Positions 23,086 to 34,850 of a stretch of 64,000 nt of DNA are shown piece after piece. Source of the stretch: Paguma larvata. Lineage: Eukaryota > Chordata > Mammalia > Carnivora > Viverridae. Position 1 is the first letter of the stretch; each line of letters begins with the position of its first letter. The position numbers and the translations under genes are program-made. The notes below the pieces were generated by a model. It saw only the letters and a program-made list of their open reading frames with translations, was not told the origin of the DNA and did not search any database. Location of the stretch: NCBI GenBank assembly GCA_030068075.1, contig CM057826.1, positions 64,453,312 to 64,517,311 on the forward strand, given 5' to 3'.

Positions 23086-23525
23086 ATTTTATGTTGCTCA
23101 TATTCCTACTCGTATTTTATTAATGATATTCCTCAAAACAAACACACAACCCTGAAAACAGAAAAACAAACACCTCTATCAATAATCGTATCCCAATAAT
23201 GAAAATCACCCTCCGAATAGATGATAGAAAACTCCAAGTTTGGTTAGACGACATCATTGACTTGGTATCCCATATCATAATGTCACTACCAATAATAGTA
23301 TTATGTTCTCCTGTAAAGGAACTTCACACATAATTAACTCTGATCTCACCTTAAATAATCCTAGATTAGGTGTTTACTTTGCAGTTAAAAATGTTTCTCT
23401 GATTCGTTGATGAATCTATACCTTTGGATATTATTATTCTTAGTATGAATTAGTAAGGGCCAAATGCAAGAACCAATGTGTCTCTTTCAAGTTACCACTA
23501 CTTCTTTCCTAATCAAGAATATCAA
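23086..23525. other. Unassigned DNA
   Basis: AT-rich, no known repeat except the second copy of the small diverged repeat at about 23165-23232. Confidence 0.4.
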
Positions 23526-23720
23526 GGCACCTAGGTGGGTCACTTGGTTAAGTGTCTAACTCTTGGTTTCGACTCAGGTCATGATCTCAAGTTCTTGGGA
23601 TTGAGCCCGGAGTAGGGATCCACACTGACAGCATGGAGCTTGCTTGGGATTCTCTGTTTCCCTCTGTCTCTGCCCTCCCCTGCTCTCTCTCTTTCCCTCG
23701 AAAATTAAAAAAAAAAAAAG
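23526..23720 (+). mobile_element. SINEC, forward
   Basis: GGCACCTAGGTGGGTCACTT head, GACTCAGGTCATGATCTCAA, GGGATTGAGCCC and CT-rich body, ending in a long A-rich tail. Weak flanking match AAGAATATCA / AAGAGTATCT. Confidence 0.9.
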
Positions 23721-23892
23721 AAAAAAAAAGAGTATCTAGAATTCCTTCCTTCATACAGTATGGCCGTTGCTTGACATTTATTTCCATTGTATCGGCTCTG
23801 GTGAATGTTATTTATTTATTTGAAATTAAGTGGTAGTCCTTCCTGCCCATTCGCTGTTGCTCTCTTAAAGAAAACAAAACTTAGCAAAAAGA

Positions 23893-24054
23893 TATAACAT
23901 GTGTCTCCTCAAACATTCATATGTTGACATCCTAACAGCCAGTACCTCAGAAAATGACTTTTACTTGACGATAGAGTCTTTAGAGAGGTACTTAAGTTGA
24001 AATAAGACCATTAGGTTAGGCCCTATGAAAGCAGTCCTAGAAAACTAATACAGC
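23893..24054 (+). repeat. MaLR (MLT1/MST-type) LTR, internally deleted
   Basis: AAACATTCATATGTTGACAT, CCTAACAGCCAGTACCTCAG, TCTTTAGAGAGGTACTTAAG and TAAGACCATTAGGTTAGGCC are the first half of an MLT1/MST LTR. The sequence then jumps straight to the LTR end CAGTCCTAGAAAACTAATAC, losing the middle. Confidence 0.75.
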
Positions 24055-26269
24055 ACAAATACTTTATTCTCAGATTTTCCTGCCCCAAACTCCTCATATA
24101 TGTTTATATTTATTTGTCCAATACATTTCCATATACAAATAGTCATAATGCAATTATTTCTCTTTCCAAACTCAACATGACACACACTATCTTCACTAGA
24201 AAATATTTTAAACTTTGGCCATCAAAATTAAATTGTCTGTCTTTGCATATAATTTATGTATCGTTTTAACAGTATCAGATCCCTGGCTCTCTGGGACCCA
24301 AGGCAGGTTTTACCTACATAGAATACAAATTGTAGAATCTCCCACTAGCACAAGCATTGGCTTTCTTTAGATTCTTTCTTTTCTACTTTAGTGGTGGCAT
24401 GCTATTAATTCATAATTTGGGAGGGGGAGCTACTATGACATGCCTGATTAGAGAATGTCTATAAATTAATGGGGAAAAGAATAATCACAATTTTTGATTG
24501 TGATTGATATCGATATTGATATGGCTCTGTTTCACTGCCTGATATTGAGAAATGCTTTTAATTTACTTTCACAGCCTTTTGGCCCACTGGTTAGTTTCAA
24601 AGTTTGCTACTCTGGGCAATCTGTATGACTTACCATTTACCATAGATGCTCCTTGTTCTTCTCCCTTCATACTTTTGTCTATGTAGAATATCATCTCCCA
24701 TCACCCCAAGACCAAATTGAATGCATGAATGCATGACAGACAAGTTCTTGTCATGGGTCATTTCATGCCCTATTTGCCAAGAAGATATGAATTGAAGATA
24801 TGCTGAGGATATTCCAAAGCCCTTAGTTTTGAATTTACATCAGTTGGATGGTATTTAGACTTATGATTAATGTTGCAGTAAACAACACACAGAATTGCTG
24901 TATGACTTCTGAGTGATTCCTGATTCTTCACTCTGGGCAGATGAGAATTGGTAAGTGCCTGGGTATTATTTACAAAGAATAAATAATGTGATTTCAAAAT
25001 GCTCTAAGGGAAGCATATATGCTGATTAATAGGAAGCTGTAATCCTCTGAGAGTGGTTCTGTGCTTTGGCAAGAAATAGTTTTCTTGTATAGATAGTAAC
25101 TGCAGATTGTCAATAACCATCCAAGAAACTGAGGATTAATGTAAATTTTCCTAATACCTTGTAGGCATCATTCATACTACAAACTTATATAACACAATAG
25201 GCCATGATGATGAATTCACTTTAGATTTCTCTGAAACTAAATATTTTGAAAATGATAGAAAGCATTATATGTAGTTGAATGACATGCTTTATCAACTCTA
25301 ACAATATTCCTCTTAGGAAGATATCTTTTCAGATAGAATTGCTTTTCTTGGAAAAGAAAATAAAAAAGAATGGCCAATTATAAGATAATTAATCTATGCT
25401 TTCATGAAGGAATAGATATCATTAGTTTATGAGAGGTGTGTGTGTGTGTGTGTGTTTCTCATGTATTTTAGGAGCAATGTGATTTGATGTTTGTATTTGT
25501 GCCTTTCTGTGGTTGAATATGTCAGTGGCTTAATATGGAAAGAATCAAAGAGAGGTTAATTGTAGGAGGAGATAGAACTCAACACACATCTGAATTTCCT
25601 CTTGTCCTGAATCCCTTAGGTGGCTGAAAATTCATAAAAATCCTGGAAAAGGAGAAAGAATGTCATTAGCAGGCAAAAATTAATGAGAATTTTTGCAAAT
25701 TAGAAAAAGATGCAATCCTAAAAACCTCAAGCTTGGAGTAACCTAATATAGAGGAGGGGATGGAGGTGAAGGAACAGCCATCAGAGTCATTAAACAGGAG
25801 CTAAACTCTCAAAAACAGACTAGTTCAACTTTTTCACTTTCCCTACTATATCAAATGACAGGCACAAGTGGAATTCAATGTCAGGATAAGCCTGAAAAGT
25901 ATTATCGAAAATAAATCCTTTAGGGGTCTGAGTGAAGAGAGCAGATCACGTGGGGATTTGAGACACATACAGGCAGAGACGGAGAAAAAGGGGCAGGCTG
26001 CTCTGCAGGGAGTTTCAAACTTTGAAGCACTCCTCTGCCAAAATGCACATCTTCATAAGTTGGCAAGTGGTGGAGGGGGATAGATACCAGGCTTGCCTGC
26101 CAGTTCATGCCCAGGGAGGCTTAAGGCTGTTGACCCACCATAACCATTTATGGTTAACTAAACTAGAAGCAGTCTTACAATCAAAGTAGAGGCCCTGTGC
26201 AATATCAGAACTGCAGAAGTCACCCTCACCAGCTATTAATGGATAGTCAACTATCACCAGATAGTTGAG
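24055..26269. other. Repeat-poor DNA, 2.2 kb
   Basis: No clear mobile element. Contains a (GT)n run at 25436-25455. Small open frames only. Confidence 0.45.
25436..25455. repeat. (GT)n microsatellite
   Basis: About ten GT units in otherwise unassigned sequence. Confidence 0.9.
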
Positions 26270-27000
26270 GCAAAGCAATAGAAGGATCAAGATTAACTAA
26301 TAGAACCACTGATCCAAGGTTATAAGAGAAATAATTCAAGGAACAGATGAAACTTAATTTAAAAAACACTTAAAAATATCTTTAGAGAGCCAAGTGGCTA
26401 TTCATTGAAAGAAGCAAACAAAGGGGAGAGAGAGGGGGGGAGGAGGAGGTGGAGGGAGAAGGAGGAAGGGAAAGAAAAGGATCCTATGAAGATGAGTAGT
26501 TGGAGAGCACAAATTGTTTCTAGAAATTAAAAATCTCATGGCAAAATAGAAAAAAATCAAATGTGGGAGATGAATAACAGGATGAACACTGCCGAAAGCT
26601 GAATTAGTATTCTAGACAATAAAATAAAACAAAATCTGGGGGTGGGGGGAAGCAAAAGTGATGGAAAAAATGTATGAAGAATTAAAACACAATACTTTTA
26701 ATCCATGATGCTGAGCATCCACTTAATAGTTCTAGAAAAACAGAATATAGGAAATGAAAGAGATGAAAAGGAAATAGAAGAATTTCTCTTGAGCTGAAGG
26801 GTTTGAGTCTTTATACTAATAGTGTCCTTATATAGCTACATTCTAAGGGAATTTCTGGTCTCCAATCTTTAAATTTCCAGAGAGAAAATCAATCAATCAA
26901 AAAACCAAACAGATGGCCAAGAAAAGAATAAGAGTCAAATTGTAGTCAGACTTTGAGTTAGCAACACTAGATGCTGAAGAAGTAGTTTAAGAAGGCTTTT
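26270..27000 (+). repeat. Degraded L1M/HAL1 ORF1 region (tentative)
   Basis: Purine-rich, forward-oriented sequence with L1-like ORF1 phrases: AAATTAAAAATCTCATGGCA, GGAGATGAATAACAGGATGA then ACTGCCGAAAGCTGAATTAG, TTTCCAGAGAGAAAATCAAT and GAGTTAGCAACACTAGATGC. The order fits the coiled-coil to C-terminal part of an old L1 or half-L1 (HAL1) ORF1. An extra purine tract (about 26419-26480) is inserted or expanded. No frame survives. Confidence 0.5.
26419..26480. repeat. Purine (GA/GGA-rich) tract
   Basis: Almost pure G/A on the plus strand for about 60 bases, including GGGGGGGAGGAGGAGG-type triplets. Low-complexity sequence. Confidence 0.85.
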
Positions 27001-27099
27001 TCTGTCTCTGAGCAGATGGAGAACTCCTCCCCACTTTTATGCCCACTTAGGATAATTTTAGTTTTGGCCCTCTATTTCCCCAAACCTACTGATCATCCA

Positions 27100-27232
27100 A
27101 TCACCTGTAAACTTTTGAAAAGTGCAGAGCCGTAGACCCCATTCCAAGAGATGTGGGTATATTAGATCCAGAGTGTGGCCTGGGAATGTATATTCTAAAA
27201 AACTCCTTAGTTTGGAAATGACTGGCTTAGCC
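27100..27232 (+). repeat. MER5-type hAT-Charlie fragment
   Basis: CCAATCACCTGTAAACTTTT, GCAGAGCCGTAGACCCCATT and GTGTGGCCTGGGAATGTATA parallel the MER5 core (aatcacctgg..., ggccccacccc..., ggggcc tgagaatttgcat). Old non-autonomous DNA transposon. Confidence 0.55.
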
Positions 27233-27239
27233 CCTAGAC

Positions 27240-30109
27240 GCTAATGACTCAACTCCATTAGCTGTTTGGCCCCCATGGGGCTCGGCTCCATGACATGAGC
27301 TCCAATCTAGGACTCATTCCTCCTCATTCTAGACCACAATGCTGACTCAGTGTGTTCTGTCTGAGGCCTTGTGTATCTCATGTGGCCAGAATACAGGCCA
27401 CAAAAATAATGTTCATAGCCTCTGCTTTATTTTAGACTAAACATGTCCTAGATGACAAACTAACAAAAGATGTAAAATATTTCTGTAAATCCAACTCACT
27501 TAGAAACTGCGACCATTCATTTCTGACCCACCAATCATTCGAAGGCTTGAATTTCACAAATAGGATAAAGAACTTGGCCAGAGTTTTGCAGTTCAATTCC
27601 AGCTATTCCAGTCAGGAGGATTTAATTGGATTAAATTAATTTAAAAAATAAAGATTTGTCAGATAACAGCACAGAATTGTCTTATTCATAGAGAAGCCCC
27701 TATAGTTGCCTTTTAATTCTATCAAATTTATCATTAAGAGACAACGGCTTATACTGCTCCATTATCAGAAGTCACATTAAGAAGCAGCTTTTAGAAATTG
27801 GTACATGACACAAGCACTGAGCAGTAGGGTCAGACACACAAGAAAATCAACAATCCATAATCTCGTTGGATCAATGCAGTCTTAGCAGACCTTATTCATG
27901 CTGTGGATGACTGACTCCATTATTCTGCTTGCTTGTTTAAAGATAGAGAATGCAGATTCTTGCAGAGAGCCACCAAGAGAAGGTATGCCATTCCTATGGT
28001 TGAATGTCACAGTAAGAGGTGGTGTGAAACTAATTTTTTTTTTAACTGCAAAGAGCTATTGTGAGTGTTAGGAAAGAAACTGTGTGTGGGTGAAAGTGCA
28101 CTGTAAATTCTAGACACCAATCAGACCGGTCAGATGGGAAGGATTTATATTAGCATTTTTTTATTGTTATTAAAAGCATCAGAGGACTTTGAAGTCTCCC
28201 TTCTCTCCTTCCTGTTTGAACTTATTTTCTTATTACACTCTAATATGATGACATAGATCCGTCAAAAACTCTGATTGCATTTTGCTGTGTGGCTGTTTCC
28301 ACCCTCTGAGTTCCCTCCAGTGTGCTTCTTTGTTCCCTTCCTTTAGCCTCCTTTTTTAAGACCCTGCCTTCCTTCAATATTACAGGAGAAGGAAAAAAAG
28401 CACAAAAGTTGAAACATTTATATAAGTCAATTTTATTAGTAACTATCATCCTTTATAGCTAAACTGAACCTTGTGATTATTAGTCATGTGGGTCTCATCC
28501 AGCAGACAGCACTTCCCTTTAAAGATACAGACAGTCATTCAATTTCTTTGGTACACTTAATGGTTAAATATTTTTCATTTTCATTTTTTAATCAGCAAAC
28601 AGGGCCGAAATAAAATTTTGGCTCCAAGGAAATGTCTGTGTTCAGCTAAGCATGTGTTGGAATTTCCCAAAGATTATACTCCTCTCAGGCCCAATAAGTT
28701 AGAGGGAAATTGTGATTACAGTGCCTGGTACTTGTGGAGAATGTGATTAAAAACTGATTAAAGGCCTATCAAAAGATGCAGTTGAGATACTGGCTATAAT
28801 TTTAGGAGTTAATAAAAATCATGATCTCAGTGCTTCTGAATTTCTTTTGAAATTAAAGAATATATGCTTGACCTGAGGAAATAAAAACAAGTGAAAACAG
28901 TTTATATAAGAACCTCAAAGACAGTCCTAATGATCGGGTTCTAACAATTGTGTGTCTAGGGGAGGAGAGGCCCCAGCAATCCTATGTAAACCTTTACATA
29001 TTTAGAGCCTTTATTTTATATATGTTAAGAGATAAGTATGACATATAGTTCTTTTTCCTTTTCTTTCAACGGAAAACACATTGATACACTATAGGAATAG
29101 AATACTGATTCTATTAAGAAAAAAAGGTGACATTTATGTGGTCTTAATTTAGAGAATAATTTATGTAAATTATTTTTAAACAAGAGCAGAGGATGTCAAG
29201 TTTTCTGGATAAATGTCAAGTGAGATCAATGCATTCATTGGCCCATCATTCTGTATCTATTTAAGATTTCTGATTTTACTTTTATTATTGTTAAGCAAAA
29301 ACTATTAAAAAATAGTCTGGTCACATCTTACAGGTAATGAGTGGTCACCTTAACCTCAATCCTGAAAGTCTTGTTATTTGAGACCTTGTATTTGAAAAAT
29401 GTCTGGAACTGGCGACTTTATTGACATGCAGCTCACCTGATGCATTTTCATTAAGTTATCAGAGGTGGACGTGATGTCCACAGAAATATGTTAGAAAGGG
29501 TTTTTAAACTATAGTACCATGTTCTTTTTTTGTTCCTCTTCTTGTGTAGAAGTAGTTTTGAATACTCTGTCACATATAATTATTTATGAGAAAATAGCAA
29601 GTTTAGACCACAGTTAAAGAAAAAGACGTGAAGACTAAAAATTTAAAATAGACTTTGCCACATTTTCAACAAGCCTGGCACTTTTATTTTTTGTTTCTAT
29701 TTTTTTAATGTTGGGAAATGCTTCTAGGGGACCTCAAATGAAACAAACTTAAACACAGAATCACATTTTAGATGAATGTGGAGTAAATATAGCTCTTTAT
29801 TTGTACGCCTAAAAAACAAGTCATATTCTGCCTTGTATTATTATTATTTTTATCCTATCATGTTTTTTGTCGAGATTCTATATCTTTTGAGAGCTTCTAT
29901 CCCTTACCCAGGGTGCAGCCAAATCCTTGGCATGTAAGTGTGTTGATATAAGATAAATGGATAACAACTCTGTTTTCTACTTTCCATCTCTATCGCCACA
30001 CCTAGCATCAGTTTGCAGTCTATTGGAGGAGAAAAACTTGTAAGCTATAGCACAAGGCAGGATGAAAGAAATAATTTTAGTAATGATACAAGAAAGGTGA
30101 TAGTAAATT
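27240..30109. other. Repeat-poor island, 2.9 kb
   Basis: I recognise no mobile element of any age here, which is unusual in this window. AT-rich with no long open frame (largest 69 codons at 28240-28449, minus). Candidate for conserved non-coding or regulatory DNA, by exclusion only. Confidence 0.45.
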
Positions 30110-30600
30110 CCAAAGTAGGAGCAATAGCATAAATTTGGGGTTAGAGGAAGGAAGGGGATTGGGAACCTTCATAAAAGGAAGCCATACTGAGCCTAAATCT
30201 GTCATGATCAGGAGCATTTCCACAGCCTAAGAAGGTAGAGGCAACTTGTGTTCCTGCCTAGAGGCTAGGTAAAGCACTTCCCATATGGGGACTAGAAATC
30301 AATCCCATTAACCTGGAGTTCATCTTCCTGGAACGAGCAGTAGGACCACATCACCTTTGTTCCAGGGTAGCCCTGAGGAGTTCAGACTTGGTTCTGCACA
30401 AGGAGGATGGCTAGTGAAAATTTCTGAGCAGAGAAACAATACACCGTGAAGTATACATATACAGGAAAATGGCTCCGTTATTAGCAGATAGGGGGTTGGA
30501 AGCCAGGTTTGGTAGTTGAGATGCGTGAGCCTCTGAGGCTGGAGTGGCAGTGAGAAAGGAAAAGAGGGCCGAATATGGGACACATTGTGGGAGAACATCA
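30110..30600 (-). repeat. L2 ORF region, reverse (tentative)
   Basis: AGGGGGTTGGAAGCCAGGTT, GTAGTTGAGATGCGTGAGCC and GGAGTGGCAGTGAGAAAGGA resemble the reverse complement of the L2 coding region. The 120- and 109-codon minus frames at 30320-30740 fall here and are treated as chance. Confidence 0.45.
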
Positions 30601-30744
30601 AGATTAGAAACAGTCTTGGCATTGCCCTCATCATAGCTGAGCCCTTCTCTTCCCTGCAGCATGTAGTTGAACTCCCTGCCAATTACATACAGAAGGCGTC
30701 TTCTACCTGAACCGGGTCCTCTTTCCCTTTTATGGCACACTGGG

Positions 30745-30935
30745 CTCCACCTGTCTAGGCCTCTCTATTCTTCATGCTCTTGCATAGCCCTCTGATTCTG
30801 AATATTATATTCCCTATGCTAGATGTATCTTTCTCTTCCTTCTAGTTCCTGAAGATCTACTCAATTTGTAAAAACCCAACTCAAATATTGTCACTTTTAT
30901 GAATGTTTTCCTACCCATACCTCTCCTGTGCCCTT
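30745..30935 (+). repeat. L2 fragment
   Basis: ATGCTCTTGCATAGCCCTCT, AACCCAACTCAAATATTGTC and ACTTTTATGAATGTTTTCCT match the L2 3' section (ctcaaatgtcaccttctcagtgaagcc). Confidence 0.55.
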
Positions 30936-31186
30936 TCCTGGAGATGCTGGTGGATGTAGTTGCTCTCTGCCCTGCCCTCTAGAGCAATAGGTTAATCTGT
31001 CTTTTATAAAGCTATTATAGTAGTATGCCACTGTACATCTATCAGAATGGCTAAGAGAAGAAATAGGGATAATCCCAAATGTGGTGAGATTGCTGAGAAA
31101 CTTGGTTATGCATGCACTTCTTGTGGGAATATAACATGGTACAGTCATTCTGGAACACAGTTTGGCAGCTTCTTTTAAAAAAGTCT

Positions 31187-31383
31187 AGGGATGGCTGGGT
31201 GGCTCAATTCACTGAGCATGTGTCTCTTGATTTCAGCTCAGTCATGATCCCAGGATCATGGGATCAAGCCCCACATGCTGCTCTGTGCTGAGGGTGGAGA
31301 CTGCTTAAGGTGTTCTCTCTCCCTCTTCTCTCTGCCCCTGTCCCTCATTCATGCTCTCTCTCTATTTAAAATTAAAAAAAAAA
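31187..31383 (+). mobile_element. SINEC inside the L1M
   Basis: GGATGGCTGGGTGGCTCAAT head, CAGCTCAGTCATGATCCCAG, ATGGGATCAAGCCCC and a CT-rich body with A-tail. It interrupts the L1 between 'CTTTTAAAAAAGT' and 'CCAAACATTGAACTACC'. The box resembles that of the older subtype at 10942. Confidence 0.9.
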
Positions 31384-32007
31384 ATCCAAACATTGAACTA
31401 CCCTATGATCCAGCAATTGTGCTCCTAGGCATTTATCCAAGAGAAATGAAAGTGTATGCTCACACAAGAACCTGTACATGAATGTTCATTGCAGCATTAT
31501 TTGGGATAGCCAAAAATTGGAATAAACCCAGATATCCTTCAACAGGTGAATGATTAAACACACCATGGTAAATACACACTATGGACTACTACTCAGTCAT
31601 AAAAAGGAACAAACCACTGATACATACAGTAACTTGAATGAATCTCCAAGGTATTACGCTTAGAGTAAAAAAAGATTTCATATTGTATGACTTTATTTGT
31701 GTAACACTTTTGAAATGACAAAATTTTAGAAATGGAGGATAGATTAGTGGCTGCCAGAGGTGAGGGATAGGGGAAGGGGTGGGAGAGAGGTGAGTAGAGT
31801 TATGAAAGGGCAGCACAAGTCTTGTAGTGATGCAATTGTTCAGTATCTTAACTGTGGTTGTAGATACAGGAAACTATATGACTGATAAAATTGTGTAGAA
31901 CTAAACACACACAGACACATAGTGAGTATAAGTAAAACTGGTGAAATCTGAATACGATAGGAGGATTGTATCAGTGTAAATATGCCAGTTTGATCGATGT
32001 AAGTATG

Positions 32008-32247
32008 ACAGTAAAAACTTGGATTGTGAGTAATTTGTTCTGCAAGTGTTCTGCAAGACAAGCAAATATTTCTAATAAATTTTAACTTGATAAATGAGCA
32101 ATGTCCTGTGATATGAGTAGTATATGATACTGAATGTCATATGATCACAACCGGGTCAATGGTTCTTGAAGTTCGCTTTGATATATAAGTGCTTTGGATT
32201 ACAAGCATGTTTCTGGAGAATTATGCTTGCAAACCAAGGTTTTACTA
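32008..32247. mobile_element. Small TA-flanked inverted-repeat element (Tc1/mariner-like MITE)
   Basis: About 240 bases interrupting the L1M tail. The left end AGTAAAAACTTGGATTGTGAG pairs with the reverse complement of the right end (TAGTAAAACCTTGGTTTGCAAG), giving imperfect 20-22 bp terminal inverted repeats. The flanking L1 reads through ...GATGTA / TACTATAATTTTGC, consistent with a TA target. It has no coding capacity, so was mobilised in trans. The family name is not known to me with certainty. Confidence 0.7.
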
Positions 32248-32429
32248 TACTATAATTTTGCAAAGGGTTACCATTGGAGGAAATGAGGCAAAGTATAGAA
32301 GAGGTCTCTCTGTATTATGTCTTACAACTATATGTGAATATACAATGGTCTCAAAAACCCTGCCCTGATTATATAAGACTGAGAATTGGTTTACATGGCC
32401 TTATACCTGAGAGCAAATACAGTGACATA

Positions 32430-32505
32430 TATCTTTGCACTCCTAACCCCTAGTAGGTTGACAGACATATGATAGGTGCACAATAAATAATTGCTAAATG
32501 AATTA
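32430..32505 (+). repeat. L2/MIR 3' end
   Basis: CCCTAGTAGGTTGACAGACA, TAGGTGCACAATAAATAATT and GCTAAATGAATTAA match the shared terminal segment of L2/MIR. Confidence 0.5.
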
Positions 32506-32515
32506 ATTTGGGGCC

Positions 32516-32730
32516 AAAGGAGAGTGAGGAGTCAAAGAAGGCTGACATTTTCATTCTCAAGTACTTGGAAGAGGAGATACCTTTAATTAAGAGACATGAG
32601 TACAAGGTACAAATTTGAGTTGAGATAGTTAAGACTGATCTCTCTCTCTCTCTGATTTTCTCACTCTTTTTTCTTGAAGTATTGAATTTGACATTCGAGT
32701 GGGATATCCAAATGGAGTTTCAAGTGTTTC
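32516..32730 (-). repeat. L2 fragment, reverse
   Basis: GTGAGGAGTCAAAGAAGGCT, GAATTTGACATTCGAGTGGG and ATATCCAAATGGAGTTTCAA match reversed L2 ('gagtcaaggatgactcc', 'tttgagatgtctattagacatccaagtggag'). A (CT)n run lies at 32639-32653. Confidence 0.65.
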
Positions 32731-33384
32731 TATTCTCTCTTGCCTTCTAGGTAACAACAATTGTTCTAGGTGATATGATTCAAGATTGTATGTATGTAGC
32801 TCAGTACATTTCTTGAAAAGGACTTGATAAAGCTTTCAGAGTCCATTTTTCTAATACTGGATATTCTATCTGACCAATCCAAATTCAGATAAAATTATCA
32901 CATTCTGAATTGTCTTCTCATTTTATAGCGGGAACCTATTTATTGGTTTTGATCCACAGTTTAAATTCTTAATTCTTTGTCAGAGGGATTATTAGATGTT
33001 TTCCCTTAAATCTAAGGTGTTAGGTATTATTTTTAACTAAAGATCAATTAAAAATGGGCACAATAATATTTGACATGAAATCAAAACATTAGTCAATGGT
33101 CAAATATAAGTTCAGTTATGTATATTACTGTTATATACCACTTTTAGTGTCACTTTGTAGGAAACTATTGGCTGTAAAACTAGGGTACAGGTTTTAGTAT
33201 AACAGATCTAGAAAGGAACTTTAGTAATCATCTAGTTCTATGATCATAACAATCTAAATAATATTGATTGCCTTCTCAACAATCTCTGGGCATTTATATT
33301 AACCTATGCTCCTCGGCAAGTTTTGAGTTTTATCACCTAGTTGTTCACAGGAGTTCTTTCTTATGTCCAAATGAAATGGCTTCT

Positions 33385-33505
33385 GTTGGCAGAGACTATG
33401 TTGTATTCATTTTTGTGCTTCTGTAATCTCTTGTGTTAGGCAACAAGGCGGTACCCATATTATATGTTTATTGACTGAATCAATCAGTAAATAAATGCTT
33501 TATTT
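33385..33505 (+). repeat. L2 3' end (tentative)
   Basis: TTGGCAGAGACTATGTTGTA, GGCAACAAGGCGGTACCCAT and TGTTTATTGACTGAATCAAT resemble the L2 terminus. Confidence 0.4.
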
Positions 33506-33574
33506 TTATTACATTTTCTCATGTCTTTTAAGGAAAAGAAAAGTGAAATCCACCCACTCCATTATGAAGGTAAG

Positions 33575-33900
33575 ATAATGATCAAGTCAGCCCTTAGTCT
33601 TCTCTTCTCCAAGGTAAATAACTGGAATTAATTTAACCTTTTCTCATAGAACCTAATTTCCTTTCATAATTAATCATCCTTACCATTCTCCTTTGAATTC
33701 ACTTTAGCCTTTACACATCCCTTAAAAATTTATCACCAGTTGGACCCTCCATTCCAATAAGGACCTCATTAATTTAAAATATATTAGCTTGATAACTTTG
33801 TGGCTTATGTCCATTATTTGTTACCCAATTTTTCTTGGGTCACACAACCTTATGACTGTTTCTGCCACATTGTAGGGTTTTGACAAATATTTGTGAAATG
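33575..33900 (-). repeat. L3/CR1 LINE 3' part, reverse
   Basis: TTCTCTTCTCCAAGGTAAAT, CTTTTCTCATAGAACCTAAT and CATTCTCCTTTGAATTCACT are the reversed CR1/L3 signature (cttctccaggctaaac, ttcctcataggac, ccctcctctggacac). Confidence 0.65.
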
Positions 33901-34027
33901 GCTGAATGTGGTCACATTAATATTTGGTCTTGTTATACACCTTTCTTTTTGAGAAAAGGCTACCAAGCTATGTTCTTGTCTGGCCCAGTATCTTAAGATG
34001 TTAATGAAGACATCTCTTTCTGCTTTT

Positions 34028-34428
34028 TTTTTTTAATAATTTTTTTTATTGTCAAATTGGTTTCCATACAACAACACCCAGTGCTTATCCCAACCCGTGC
34101 TCTGCTCAGTGCCCGTCATCCACTCTCCCCCCTCCCATACTCCCCTCAACCCTCGGTTTGTTCTTAGTATTTAAGAGTCTCTTATGTTTTGTCTCCCTCC
34201 CTCTCTGTGTCTTTTTTTCCTTCCCCTCTTCCCCTTCCCCCTGGTTTTCTGTTAAGTCTTGCAAAGTCCACTTATGCGTGGAAACATATGGTATCTGTCT
34301 TTCTCTGACTTATTTCACTCAGCATAGTACCCTCTAGGTCCATCCATGTTACCACACATGGCCAGATTTCATTCTTTCTCATTGCCGCATAGTATTCCAT
34401 TGTATGTATATGTATATGTATATACAAT
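34028..34428 (-). mobile_element. 5'-truncated L1 tail
   Basis: TTGTCAAATTGGTTTCCATA tail followed by C-rich 3' UTR and the last ORF2 codons, ending in a (TATG)n-like run at 34402-34425. Perfect 13-bp duplication TCTTTCTGCTTTT at 34015-34027 and 34429-34441. Same 3' UTR variant as the copies at 3956 and 42645. Confidence 0.95.
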
Positions 34429-34754
34429 TCTTTCTGCTTTTATTTAAAGGGCAAAGGAAACATCTTATTGACAGTCACAGGCTTTCATAATTGCATCACT
34501 ATGACAATGAACACATTTCTACCAGGTCAAGCTTGCCTACTTGATCCCGTCTTCTCAATATCTTATGAACAGCCTCATGTGGTTGGATTCCTGATAAGCC
34601 CATTACACGAAGCCTATGGGTATGTTCAAGCACATTTGAATTCTAGTGGTGAATGCTGGGCTTACTCTGATACCTGTGTGCCATATATAGTATTGTATTA
34701 CCTTTTTTTAAACATAGATACTATTTAGATTTTTAGATATTTAAATTACTGAAA

Positions 34755-34850
34755 AGCAGGAACTTTATTTCACTTACCTTGTGCCTTATACAAATGACTT
34801 GGCCATAGTAGGCACTCAAGTATTTGTTGAACTAAAGGCTCAGTGAGTGA
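34755..34850 (+). repeat. L2 3' end
   Basis: AGCAGGAACTTTATTTCACT, CATAGTAGGCACTCAAGTAT and TTGTTGAACTAAAG follow the L2 terminus. Confidence 0.65.

Larger units (their letters stand above)
31030..32340 (+). mobile_element. Old L1M 3' end, interrupted twice
   Basis: Forward L1 tail: ATCAGAATGGCTAAGAGAAG, ATGGTACAGTCATTCTGGAA, then after a SINE ATGATCCAGCAATTGTGCTC, TTCATTGCAGCATTATTTGG, TAGATTAGTGGCTGCCAGAG, ACTGGTGAAATCTGAATACG, and after a DNA element GGGTTACCATTGGAGGAAAT. This spans the end of ORF2 and the 3' UTR. Decayed frames. It serves as a dated landing site for two younger insertions. Confidence 0.85.

Noticed and set aside
23120..23330. A/C-rich stretch suggestive of a nuclear mitochondrial insertion
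   Set aside because: The translated phrases do not follow any mitochondrial gene, and the similarity to 22271-22343 points to a local or interspersed repeat.
30320..30740. Overlapping minus-strand frames of 120 and 109 codons
   Set aside because: Two overlapping phases open at once, low-complexity composition, and location in a probable reversed L2. No evidence of coding.
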